Of a stretch of DNA of 64,000 nucleotides, positions 52,521-60,424 are shown piece after piece. Where the stretch lies: positions 1 to 64,000 of the forward strand of contig JANMYQ010000034.1 of NCBI GenBank assembly GCA_031382215.1. Reading direction: 5' to 3'. The translations under genes and the position numbers were made by a program. The notes beneath the pieces were generated by a model. That model ran no database searches, was not told the origin of the DNA, and saw nothing but the letters and a program-made list of their open reading frames with translations. This stretch comes from LGRD01 sp031382215. Lineage in GTDB: Bacteria; Pseudomonadota; Gammaproteobacteria; Burkholderiales; Burkholderiaceae_C. Position 1 is the first letter of the stretch. Every line of letters starts with the position of its first letter.

Positions 52521-53782
52521 AGGTGCTCATCCTGAGTCAGTACTTCTGGCCCGAATCGTTTCGCATCTCGGAGGTTGCGCAATCGCTGCACGCAGAGGGT
52601 TGTGAGGTCAGCGTGCTGACCGGCCAGCCCAACTACCCGGAAGGCAAGGTGTTCGCGGGCTACCGGGCATGGTCCTTCGGACAGGAGGACTTTGGCCACT
52701 GCACGGTCCAGCGCGTCCCACTGATCCCGCGTGGGCGGGGCAGTGCGCTGCGAATGGTGGCCAACTACCTGTCGTTCGTGGTCAGCGCGTCAACCTTCGG
52801 ACCTTGGTTGTTGCGCGGCCAGCGCTTCGATGTGATCTTCGTCTATGGCATTTCGCCGATCCTGCAGGTGCTGCCGGGAATCGTGTTGCGGCGCACCACC
52901 GGCGCTGCGCTCGTTCCCTGGGTCCAGGACCTTTGGCCCCAAAGCCTCGAGGTGACAGGCTTTCTGCACAACCCCCGTCTGCTCGGCCTGGTTGCGCGTC
53001 TGGTCCGCTGGATCTATCGGCGCAGCGACCTGCTGCTGGTGCAGTCGCCCGGCTTCGTGAGCCTGGTGGAATCGATGGCCGGCGGCACGCCGGTCGAGTA
53101 CCACCCCAATCCCGGCGAACGGGCGTTTCAACACCGAGCCGAGAAGCCGCCCGCGTTGACCCTGGGCCCCGGCTTCAACGTTGTGTTTGCGGGCAACCTG
53201 GGCACGGTACAGGCACTCGACACGGTGCTCGCCGCGGCACAACGCCTGAGCGACCTGCCGTCGGTGACCATCGTTCTGGTGGGTAGCGGCAGCCGCAGCG
53301 CCTGGGTGCAACAACAGGTGCAGCAACTGGGCCTGAAGAACGTGCAGATGCCGGGCCGCTTCGCGCCCGAAGACATGCCCGGCATCCTGGCGCAGGCTTC
53401 TGCATTGTTGGTGAGCCTGGCGCGCAGCCCGATCATGAGCCAGACCGTACCCAGCAAGTTGCAAGCCTATCTGGCGGCCGGCAAGCCGATCATTGCGTCG
53501 CTCGACGGCGAAGGTGCCCGGGTGGTGCGTGAGGCAGGCGCCGGTGTCGATTGCGCCGCTGAAGATGCAGCAGCCTTGGCCGACGCGGTGCGCGCGCTGC
53601 ACGGCATGCCACCGGATCGACTGCAGCGCATGGGTGAGGCGGGCCGCGCCTACTATGAACAGCACTTCGAACCGGATGCGCTCGCGCGGCGCCTGAAGCA
53701 GCGATTCGAGCAGTTGGTGGCAGGGCGTGGTCTGGCAGACAAAACCACCGACGCAAAGAACATGGAATCACGTCATGGATGA
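52517..53782 (+). CDS. Glycosyltransferase family 4, WbuB-like
   Basis: A 421-residue GT-B transferase with ILSQYFWPESFRISEVAQSL at the N terminus, WVQDLWPQSLEVTGFL and SKLQAYLAAGKPIIASLDGEGARVV. These blocks match WbuB, the transferase of N-acetyl-L-fucosamine in E. coli O26-type clusters, where it is next to the fnlABC genes. Its neighbours here (53775-56808) are the matching 6-deoxy-L-HexNAc genes, which supports that donor. It overlaps the reductase gene by eight bases. Confidence 0.83.
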   Translation: MKVLILSQYFWPESFRISEVAQSLHAEGCEVSVLTGQPNYPEGKVFAGYRAWSFGQEDFGHCTVQRVPLIPRGRGSALRMVANYLSFVVSASTFGPWLLRGQRFDVIFVYGISPILQVLPGIVLRRTTGAALVPWVQDLWPQSLEVTGFLHNPRLLGLVARLVRWIYRRSDLLLVQSPGFVSLVESMAGGTPVEYHPNPGERAFQHRAEKPPALTLGPGFNVVFAGNLGTVQALDTVLAAAQRLSDLPSVTIVLVGSGSRSAWVQQQVQQLGLKNVQMPGRFAPEDMPGILAQASALLVSLARSPIMSQTVPSKLQAYLAAGKPIIASLDGEGARVVREAGAGVDCAAEDAAALADAVRALHGMPPDRLQRMGEAGRAYYEQHFEPDALARRLKQRFEQLVAGRGLADKTTDAKNMESRHG

Positions 53783-54644
53783 ACCCAGGGTCAGGGTCTT
53801 GGTACTTGGCGCCTCCGGAATGCTGGGTCACGCGGTACTGCGCTTCTTTGCCGACAGCCCGGCCCACGAGGTCGTCGGCTCGGCGCGCTCGACCAGCGTG
53901 CTGCGCCTGCTGCCGGCCTCTCTGCGCGACTCGGTCATCTGCGGCATCGACGTCGACAACCCCGATGGACTGTCGCGGCTGTTCGCCCAGGCGAGACCCG
54001 ACGTCGTGATCAACTGCATCGGCCTGGTCAAGCAACTGGCAGAGGCCGACGACCCCTTGTCCGCCATCCCGGTCAACGCACTGCTTCCGCACCGCATTGC
54101 GCGCCTCTGCCGCGTGGCGGGTGCGCGCTTCGTGCACATCAGCACCGATTGCGTCTTTGCCGGTCTACGGGGCATGTACCGCGAGCAGGACCCGGCGGAT
54201 GCACAGGATCTGTACGGTCGCAGCAAGCTGCTCGGCGAGGTGGACGAGCCGCACGCGATCACGCTTCGCACGTCGATCATTGGCCACGAACTGGCAGGCG
54301 CTCACGGCCTGATCGGCTGGTTTCTCGCACAGCATGAAGGAGTGCGTGGTTTCACGCGCGCGGTGTTTTCGGGCCTTCCCACCGTGGAACTTGCGCGCGT
54401 GGTTCGTGACCACGTGCTGCCGCGACCGGAGATGCATGGCCTGTACCATGTTTCGGTCGAACCGATTTCAAAGTACGAGCTGCTGCGACTGGTGGCACAT
54501 GCCTACGGCAAGACCACCGCCATTGCCGCCGACGACCGGCTGGTGATCGACCGGTCGCTTGATTCGACACGGTTTCGGGCCGCGGCCGGTTATGCCCCGC
54601 CCGACTGGCCTGCGCTGGTGCGCGCGATGCGCGAGTTCGGCTGA
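53775..54644 (+). CDS. RmlD-like NDP-sugar reductase
   Basis: A 289-residue short-chain reductase with LGASGMLGHAVL (cofactor loop), NCIGLVKQL, HISTDCVFAG, and YGRSKLLGE with the Y/K pair. It is too short to hold the C-terminal cupin domain of WbjC/CapF, which is needed for UDP-L-FucNAc. It lies between WbuB-like and WbjB genes, so it should reduce the WbjB product. Short RmlD-type reductases such as WbvR serve UDP-L-QuiNAc and L-RhaNAc pathways. The exact epimer cannot be read from sequence. Confidence 0.78.
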   Translation: MDEPRVRVLVLGASGMLGHAVLRFFADSPAHEVVGSARSTSVLRLLPASLRDSVICGIDVDNPDGLSRLFAQARPDVVINCIGLVKQLAEADDPLSAIPVNALLPHRIARLCRVAGARFVHISTDCVFAGLRGMYREQDPADAQDLYGRSKLLGEVDEPHAITLRTSIIGHELAGAHGLIGWFLAQHEGVRGFTRAVFSGLPTVELARVVRDHVLPRPEMHGLYHVSVEPISKYELLRLVAHAYGKTTAIAADDRLVIDRSLDSTRFRAAAGYAPPDWPALVRAMREFG

Positions 54645-54680
54645 GGCGGCATCCATTCACCGGAAATCGAGAATCCCAAA

Positions 54681-55691
54681 ATGTTCAAAGACAAGGTCCT
54701 GCTCATCACCGGCGGCACCGGCTCGTTCGGCAACGCCGTGCTCGACTACTTTCTTCATTCCGACTTCGCCGAGATTCGTGTCTTCAGTCGCGACGAGAAG
54801 AAGCAAGAGGACATGCGCATCGCGTTCAAGAGCGACAAGCTGAAGTTCTACATCGGCGACGTGCGCGAGTACGACAGCGTGCTCGACGCGCTGCGGGGCG
54901 TCGACTACGTGTTCCACGCGGCCGCGCTGAAGCAGGTACCGTCGTGCGAGTTCTATCCGATGGAAGCGGTACGAACCAACGTGATCGGCGCCGAGAACGT
55001 GATGCGCGCTGCCATCGCCAATGGCGTGCGGCGCTGCGTGGTGTTGAGCACCGACAAGGCCGTCTACCCGATCAACGCAATGGGCATGTCCAAGGCGATG
55101 ATGGAAAAGGTGATGGTCGCCAAGGCTCGCCTGTGCGATGCCGACACGACGGTCTTGTGCGCCACCCGCTATGGCAATGTGATGGCTTCGCGCGGCTCGG
55201 TGATTCCGCTCTTCCTGGCGCAGCTGCAGGCCGGATTGCCGCTGACGATCACCGATCCGTCGATGACACGATTCCTGATGTCGCTCGAGGAGTCGGTGGC
55301 GCTGGTGCTCTATGCTTTCGAGCATGCCAGGCCCGGCGACATCTTCGTGCAAAAGGCCCCCGCGTCAACGGTCGGCGACCTGGCACAGGCACTGCGTGAA
55401 CTGCTCAAGCGGGACAACCCGATCAAGGTGATCGGAACGCGTCACGGCGAGAAGCTCTACGAGTCACTGGTTTCGCGCGAGGAAATGGCTCGTGCCGATG
55501 ATCTGGGTGGCTACTACCGAATCCCCGCCGATTCGCGCGACCTGAACTACGACAAGTACTTCGTGGAAGGCGAGACGCAGATCTCGACCATCGACGACTA
55601 CACCTCGCACAACACGCGCCGGCTGAACGTCGAACAGGTCAAGCAGGTTCTCATGCAGCTCGCCATCGTTCGGGAGGCCGTGCATGCTTAG
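54681..55691 (+). CDS. wbjB: UDP-GlcNAc 4,6-dehydratase / 5-epimerase (WbjB/CapE/FnlA)
   Basis: First enzyme for UDP-6-deoxy-L-HexNAc. 336 residues with ITGGTGSFGNAVL, HAAALKQVPSCEFYPMEAV, STDKAVYPINAMGMSKAMMEK (Met-Lys active-site pair replaces Tyr-Lys, as in CapE/FlaA1), RYGNVMASRGSVIPLF and KYFVEGE. The length equals CapE/WbjB; the longer WbpM-type enzyme at 60425 is a separate member. It overlaps the 2-epimerase gene by eight bases. Confidence 0.93.
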   Translation: MFKDKVLLITGGTGSFGNAVLDYFLHSDFAEIRVFSRDEKKQEDMRIAFKSDKLKFYIGDVREYDSVLDALRGVDYVFHAAALKQVPSCEFYPMEAVRTNVIGAENVMRAAIANGVRRCVVLSTDKAVYPINAMGMSKAMMEKVMVAKARLCDADTTVLCATRYGNVMASRGSVIPLFLAQLQAGLPLTITDPSMTRFLMSLEESVALVLYAFEHARPGDIFVQKAPASTVGDLAQALRELLKRDNPIKVIGTRHGEKLYESLVSREEMARADDLGGYYRIPADSRDLNYDKYFVEGETQISTIDDYTSHNTRRLNVEQVKQVLMQLAIVREAVHA

Positions 55692-56808
55692 GGTGATGAC
55701 GATCGTCGGCACACGGCCAGAGATCATCCGCCTTTCACGTGTGGTCGACAAACTCGACAGGCACTGCAGCCACGTGCTGGTGCACACTGGCCAGAACTAC
55801 GACTACGAACTGAACGAGGTGTTCTTCGACGAGCTCGGCATACGCCGTCCCGACCACTTTCTGGAGGCGGCCGGCGAGAGCCCTGCCGAAACCATTGGCA
55901 AGGTCATCATCGCTGCCGACAAGGTGATCGAGCAGCACCAGCCCGAAGCGCTGCTGTTGCTGGGCGACACCAACAGTGCGCTGGCCGCGATTGCGGCCAA
56001 GCGCCGCAAGGTGCCGATCTTCCACATGGAGGCGGGCAATCGTTGCTTCGACTTCCGCGTCCCGGAAGAGATCAACCGGCGCATCGTGGACCATATCGCC
56101 GACATCAACCTGACCTACAGCCAGATCGCGCGCGAGTACCTGCTGCGCGAAGGCTTGCCGCCTGACCAGGTGATCTGCACCGGCAGCCCGATGCGCGAGG
56201 TGCTGGAGCACTACCGTGCCGGCATCGAGGCTTCGGACGTGTTGAAGCGCCTGGGCCTGACGGAACAGCGCTACTTTGTCGTCAGTGCGCACCGCGAAGA
56301 GAACGTCGATTCGCCAGCCAACCTGCAGCGTCTGTTCGACATCCTCGACATGCTGGCCCAGCGCCACGGCGACCCGGTGATCGTGTCGACCCACCCGCGC
56401 ACGCGCAAGCGCATGGAAGCGCTGGGCCTGCAGGCCGATGCGCGCGTGCAGTTCTGCAAGCCGTTCGGCTTTCTGGACTACGTGCAGTTGCAGCGCTGTG
56501 CCCGGGCGGTGCTGTCCGACAGCGGCACGATCACTGAAGAGTCATCGATCCTCAACTTCCCGGCGCTCAACCTGCGCGAGGTGCATGAGCGGCCTGAAGG
56601 TTTCGAAGAGGCGGCGGTCATGATGGTGGGATTGGATCGCGAGCGTATCGAGCAAGCGCTGAAGGTGCTGCAGGACCAACCACGCGGGGAATCGCGCCGC
56701 CTCCGGATGGTGGACGACTATCGAGCCGACAACGTATCGGACAAGGTACTGCGCATCATCCTTAGCTACGCCGACTTCGTGCAACGGCGCGTGTGGCACA
56801 AGGCGTGA
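55684..56808 (+). CDS. wbjD: Non-hydrolysing UDP-sugar 2-epimerase (WbjD/CapG/FnlC)
   Basis: 374-residue epimerase acting after the dehydratase and reductase. Blocks TIVGTRPEIIRLSRV, HTGQNYDYELNEVFF, LLGDTNSALAAIAAKRRKVPIFHMEAGNRCFDFRVPEEINRRI, SAHREENVD and SDSGTITEESSIL are typical of WbjD/CapG/FnlC. It is the last + strand gene of the main operon, 12 bases from the convergent lipoprotein gene. It is the only candidate in the window that might also epimerise UDP-GlcNAc3NAcA at C2. Confidence 0.92.
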   Translation: MLRVMTIVGTRPEIIRLSRVVDKLDRHCSHVLVHTGQNYDYELNEVFFDELGIRRPDHFLEAAGESPAETIGKVIIAADKVIEQHQPEALLLLGDTNSALAAIAAKRRKVPIFHMEAGNRCFDFRVPEEINRRIVDHIADINLTYSQIAREYLLREGLPPDQVICTGSPMREVLEHYRAGIEASDVLKRLGLTEQRYFVVSAHREENVDSPANLQRLFDILDMLAQRHGDPVIVSTHPRTRKRMEALGLQADARVQFCKPFGFLDYVQLQRCARAVLSDSGTITEESSILNFPALNLREVHERPEGFEEAAVMMVGLDRERIEQALKVLQDQPRGESRRLRMVDDYRADNVSDKVLRIILSYADFVQRRVWHKA

Positions 56809-56820
56809 AGGCGTCACCCC

Positions 56821-58092
56821 TCAGGGGAAGTACTGCCACACCGTGGTGCCCGCATCGCCGGCTGGCGGCCCGCCAAGGATCACCAGCGACCCGTTGAAGT
56901 AGGTCAGCGCGCTCGCGTGACGGGGTTGCAGCGGTGGCGTGTCGGGCACCGGCGTGAAGTGCACGCAGTCGGCCGCGTGGAACAGGTCGTTCGATACCGC
57001 TGCCTGTGTTCCTACGGAGCCATCGGAGACAAAACAGCCCTTCGGTGTGGCGGCCAGGGAGAAATGGGTGCGCGGCGTGAAGCCCAGCGAGTCGGCTTCG
57101 AGCCGCCAATCGATACCATCCTCCGAGGACCAGATGTCGCTGAACTCCTGCGTGGTTTCCGGGGATGACTGGCCAGGCGGAACCGACTTGACACCTCCAC
57201 CGACGAGATAGACGCGTCCGTCGTGAACGGCGCCGCCGTGGACCAGGCCGCGGCCGGCCCAGGGTGCACGGCCGTGCAACAAACTCCAGGCGACACCGTC
57301 GGCGCTCTCCCAAACCTGGTTCACACCTTCGGTGCCGCCCTGTCCGCCGTACAGGATGATCCTGCCGCCGACCGACACCGCGTTCGGCGTGTACAGGGTG
57401 CCGAACGGCGCCGTGGCACTGTGTTGCACCCAGTCGATCCCGTTGGCGGACGACCAAGTGTCGCGCATCCAGTCACCGCCGACCACGTACAGACGCTCGT
57501 TGTGCACCACCCATCCCGCCCCGTGTCGGGCTGGCCACGGCGCGTCACCCAGGTACTCCCAGTGCACGAGGTCGCGAGTCTTCCAGACTTCGCTGCTCGT
57601 GGGCCCCCATAACCAGCCGCCGAGCAGATAGAGCTCGCCGTTCAAGAGCAGCAGCCCGGGGCCGTCGCGATGTTGCCAGCTGTCGGTGTTGTCGATCCTT
57701 CGCCACTGACCCGCTCGGTACAGACCGACGCGGCGTATGCCGAGAGACGGGACCGTGATGTTGTCGAGTTCGTCGCCTTCCAGCATGTCGAGCTGGACCA
57801 GGGCACCTGCATCTCCAGGGTTGCCGCCTGTCAGTCCCAGACTGAATACACGCCGCGGGCCGCTTGTCGCGCAACTGCGATCGGTAACGACATAGAGCAC
57901 ATGGCCGCTGTCGTGCACCGCCACGCGATCACAGTCGGCCATGTTGGCCACCAGCTGCAACTCTCCCAGCGTCGGTACCGGATCGGCGATTGTCGCTGCG
58001 ACCTCTTGAGTCTCGGCCACAGGGAGATCACTTCCGCCGCTACACGCCCCGAGTACAACGGCCGGCAGAACAGCATGAGGCAGACGACGCAT
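56821..58092 (-). CDS. Kelch-type beta-propeller lipoprotein
   Basis: A 423-residue predicted lipoprotein, the only minus-strand gene within the polysaccharide locus. The lipobox LGAC puts the lipidated cysteine at residue 17. The rest contains kelch-like blades: LYLLGGW, LYVVGGD, IILYGGQ, VYLVGGG and LVILGGP, interleaved with W-x-S-x-D-G-x-x-W units (WSSANGIDW, WESADGVAW, WSSEDGIDW). No catalytic motif is seen. The start at 58092 gives a clean signal sequence; an upstream in-frame start would not. Function unknown; it could act at the cell surface with the polysaccharide or be unrelated. Confidence 0.75.
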   Translation of the reverse strand: MRRLPHAVLPAVVLGACSGGSDLPVAETQEVAATIADPVPTLGELQLVANMADCDRVAVHDSGHVLYVVTDRSCATSGPRRVFSLGLTGGNPGDAGALVQLDMLEGDELDNITVPSLGIRRVGLYRAGQWRRIDNTDSWQHRDGPGLLLLNGELYLLGGWLWGPTSSEVWKTRDLVHWEYLGDAPWPARHGAGWVVHNERLYVVGGDWMRDTWSSANGIDWVQHSATAPFGTLYTPNAVSVGGRIILYGGQGGTEGVNQVWESADGVAWSLLHGRAPWAGRGLVHGGAVHDGRVYLVGGGVKSVPPGQSSPETTQEFSDIWSSEDGIDWRLEADSLGFTPRTHFSLAATPKGCFVSDGSVGTQAAVSNDLFHAADCVHFTPVPDTPPLQPRHASALTYFNGSLVILGGPPAGDAGTTVWQYFP

Positions 58093-58223
58093 GGGCGCAG
58101 CGGCGACACGGCCGCAAAGTGCAGATGAGGCCCGATGGTGAAAGCAGCGGCAGGGCCGCAAGCGCGGAGAAGCAGCCCAAAGGCAGCGCAATTCCCAGCA
58201 CAAGTGGCCACAGGGTCCTACCC

Positions 58224-58229
58224 TAGAAT
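58224..58229 (+). promoter_or_regulatory. Candidate -10 element of wbpV-wbpL-wbpM
   Basis: TAGAAT lies nine bases before the wbpV start codon. If it is used, the transcript would begin at or beside the ATG and be nearly leaderless. No good -35 is seen. It is in the 146-base gap between divergent genes. Confidence 0.35.
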
Positions 58230-58238
58230 CGGCGCCCC

Positions 58239-59201
58239 ATGCGCACTCTTGTCACCGGTCCCACCGGCTTCGTCGGCACCGGTTTGATCCGGCACCTGAC
58301 GGCCGATCCTGCGCACCATGTGGTGGCGGCAGGCAGGGGCAAGACCATCCGACCGCATGAACGTGTGCAGGCCATTCACGTCGGCGATCTGGGCGCCGAG
58401 ACCGAGTGGCGCGCGGCCCTGGCCGGTGTCGGCACGGTGATTCATCTCGCCGCGCGGGCGCATGTGATGCGGGACACGGCGGACGATCCGCTGGCGGCGT
58501 TTCGGCAGGCCAATTTCGAAGGCAGCGTGCGGCTCGGTACCCAGGCCGCAGAAGCAGGCGTACGGCGCTTCGTCTATGTCAGCTCGATCAAGGTAAACGG
58601 CGAAGCCAGCATCGTCGGTTTGCCATTTCGGCCCGAAGACGCACCGCAGCCGCAGGACCCGTACGGCATCAGCAAGCTCGAAGCCGAAATCGCCCTGCGG
58701 CGGATTGCCGCAGCCACCGGAATGGAACTGGTGGTGGTGCGCCCACCCCTGGTCTACGGCCCTGGCGTGCGCGCCAATTTCCGCAGCATGATGGGCTGGC
58801 TCAGGCGCGGCATCCCGTTGCCGTTTGGCGCCATCGACAATCGCCGCAGCCTGGTGGCGCTGGACAACCTGTGCGACCTGCTCGTCACCTGCACCCACCA
58901 CCCAGGCGCTGCCGGCCAGACGTTTCTGGCCAGCGATGGGGAGGATGTGTCGACGACCCAATTGCTTCGCCGGCTGGGTACCGCGCTCGGGCATCCTTCA
59001 CGGCTGGTGCCGCTGCCGCCGGCGGCATTGCGCGCTGTGTTCGGTGCGCTCGGCAAGGCCGATATCGCCCAGCGCCTGCTCAGTTCTCTGCAGGTCGATA
59101 TAAGCGCCGCCCGCACTCGTCTGGGCTGGCAGCCCCCGATCAGCCTGGACGAAGGCCTGCGCAGGGCCGCCGCGGCATTCCTGGCCGAAACCGCGCGTTG
59201 A
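58239..59201 (+). CDS. wbpV: UDP-4-keto-6-deoxy-GlcNAc C4 reductase/epimerase, WbpV type
   Basis: Short-chain reductase of 320 residues that should reduce the WbpM product to a UDP-6-deoxy-D-HexNAc (QuiNAc or FucNAc). Motifs: LVTGPTGFVGTGLI, HLAARAHVM, YVSSIKVNGE, and DPYGISKLEAEIAL with the Y/K pair, and RPPLVYGPGVRANF. WbpV/WbpK lies upstream of WbpL and WbpM in P. aeruginosa O6/O5, as it does here. Which epimer is made cannot be told from sequence. Confidence 0.85.
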   Translation: MRTLVTGPTGFVGTGLIRHLTADPAHHVVAAGRGKTIRPHERVQAIHVGDLGAETEWRAALAGVGTVIHLAARAHVMRDTADDPLAAFRQANFEGSVRLGTQAAEAGVRRFVYVSSIKVNGEASIVGLPFRPEDAPQPQDPYGISKLEAEIALRRIAAATGMELVVVRPPLVYGPGVRANFRSMMGWLRRGIPLPFGAIDNRRSLVALDNLCDLLVTCTHHPGAAGQTFLASDGEDVSTTQLLRRLGTALGHPSRLVPLPPAALRAVFGALGKADIAQRLLSSLQVDISAARTRLGWQPPISLDEGLRRAAAAFLAETAR

Positions 59202-59229
59202 CCCGGTGATATCCGGATCTTTCGAGCCC

Positions 59230-60273
59230 ATGTCCCTCGCCTTGCAAAGCCCGCTCTTGCTCGCCGCGGCACTCGTGCCAGTGGGTCTGCTGGCCAGTTG
59301 GTGGCTGACCGGGCGCGTGCGGCGCTATGCCTTGGCCGCCCAACTGCTCGATCACCCGAACGAACGCAGTTCGCACACCGAACCGACTCCGCGCGGAGGC
59401 GGGATTGCCATCGTCATCTCGTTCTCTGGGCTGATGGTGGTCCTCGGCGTGGCCGGCGCCCTGCCGGCGCATTGGCTTGCAGGCGTGCTCAGCAGCGGCC
59501 TTCTGGTCGCAGGCGTTGGCTTCCTCGATGACCGTGCTGCGCTGCCGGCGCGCTGGCGTTTCCTCGCTCACGGTCTTGCATCCGTCTGGGCCCTTTGGCT
59601 GATGGGGGGCATTCCGCCGGTGCCCGTGTTCGGCATCGATGTCGACCTCGGTTGGTTCGGCCTGGCGCTGGCCGCGGTCTACCTGATATGGATGGTGAAC
59701 CTCTACAACTTCATGGACGGTATCGATGCCATTGCAGGCATCGAGGCCATCAGCGTGTCGCTGGGCGGCGCCTTGTGCTGGTGGCTGGCCAGCGCCACGC
59801 CGCATTGGCCAGTGACGGTTGCCTTCGCGGCCTGCGTGGCGGGCTTTCTTGCCTGGAACTACCCACCGGCGCGGATTTTTCTGGGTGATGCGGGCAGTGG
59901 TTTCATCGGCATGGTGCTGGGCATCTTCTCGCTGTGGACGGCGCAGCAGGCCACGCAGGTGTTCTGGTGCTGGTTCATCCTGCTGGGCTGCTTCATGGTC
60001 GACGCCACCACGACCTTGGTGCGTCGGGTCCGCCGTGGCGACAGCTTTCACGTGGCCCACCGCAGCCATGCTTACCAATATGCGGCGCGCCGTTTCGGCT
60101 CTCACGTGCGTGTGTCGCTGGCGATCGGTTTGATCAACCTGGGGTGGCTGCTGCCGATCGCCGTGGCCGTCGCCCTCGGTCACCTGGACGGTGTCATCGG
60201 CGTGGTGGTGGCCTATGTGCCGCTGGTCTGGCTCGCATTCCGGTTCAAGGCCGGCGATCGGGCTTCTCAATGA
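59230..60273 (+). CDS. wbpL: Initiating glycosyl-1-phosphate transferase WbpL/WecA family
   Basis: Polytopic transferase of 347 residues that moves the first sugar-1-phosphate to undecaprenyl phosphate. About ten transmembrane helices. Conserved loops: GVGFLDDRA (Asp pair), NLYNFMDGIDAIAG, and FLGDAGSGFIG; DSFHVAHRSHAYQ carries the HxH-type element. WbpL uses UDP-QuiNAc or UDP-FucNAc, in agreement with the wbpV and wbpM neighbours. The ATG at 59230 was chosen over a GTG eight codons earlier. Without a structure, WecA-like use of UDP-GlcNAc cannot be excluded. Confidence 0.88.
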   Translation: MSLALQSPLLLAAALVPVGLLASWWLTGRVRRYALAAQLLDHPNERSSHTEPTPRGGGIAIVISFSGLMVVLGVAGALPAHWLAGVLSSGLLVAGVGFLDDRAALPARWRFLAHGLASVWALWLMGGIPPVPVFGIDVDLGWFGLALAAVYLIWMVNLYNFMDGIDAIAGIEAISVSLGGALCWWLASATPHWPVTVAFAACVAGFLAWNYPPARIFLGDAGSGFIGMVLGIFSLWTAQQATQVFWCWFILLGCFMVDATTTLVRRVRRGDSFHVAHRSHAYQYAARRFGSHVRVSLAIGLINLGWLLPIAVAVALGHLDGVIGVVVAYVPLVWLAFRFKAGDRASQ

Positions 60274-60424
60274 GGAAAGACGCCAGCCGGAAATAGTTGG
60301 CACGAAATGCAGGCCGGCTGCCAGCGCAGAGCGGGCACCAGAGCGGCACCGTGAAATTCGTCTCTATGATTCGACCTTCCGGATTTCGAGACAATCCGGC
60401 GCCGGCACGAGAAGGACAAGAACA

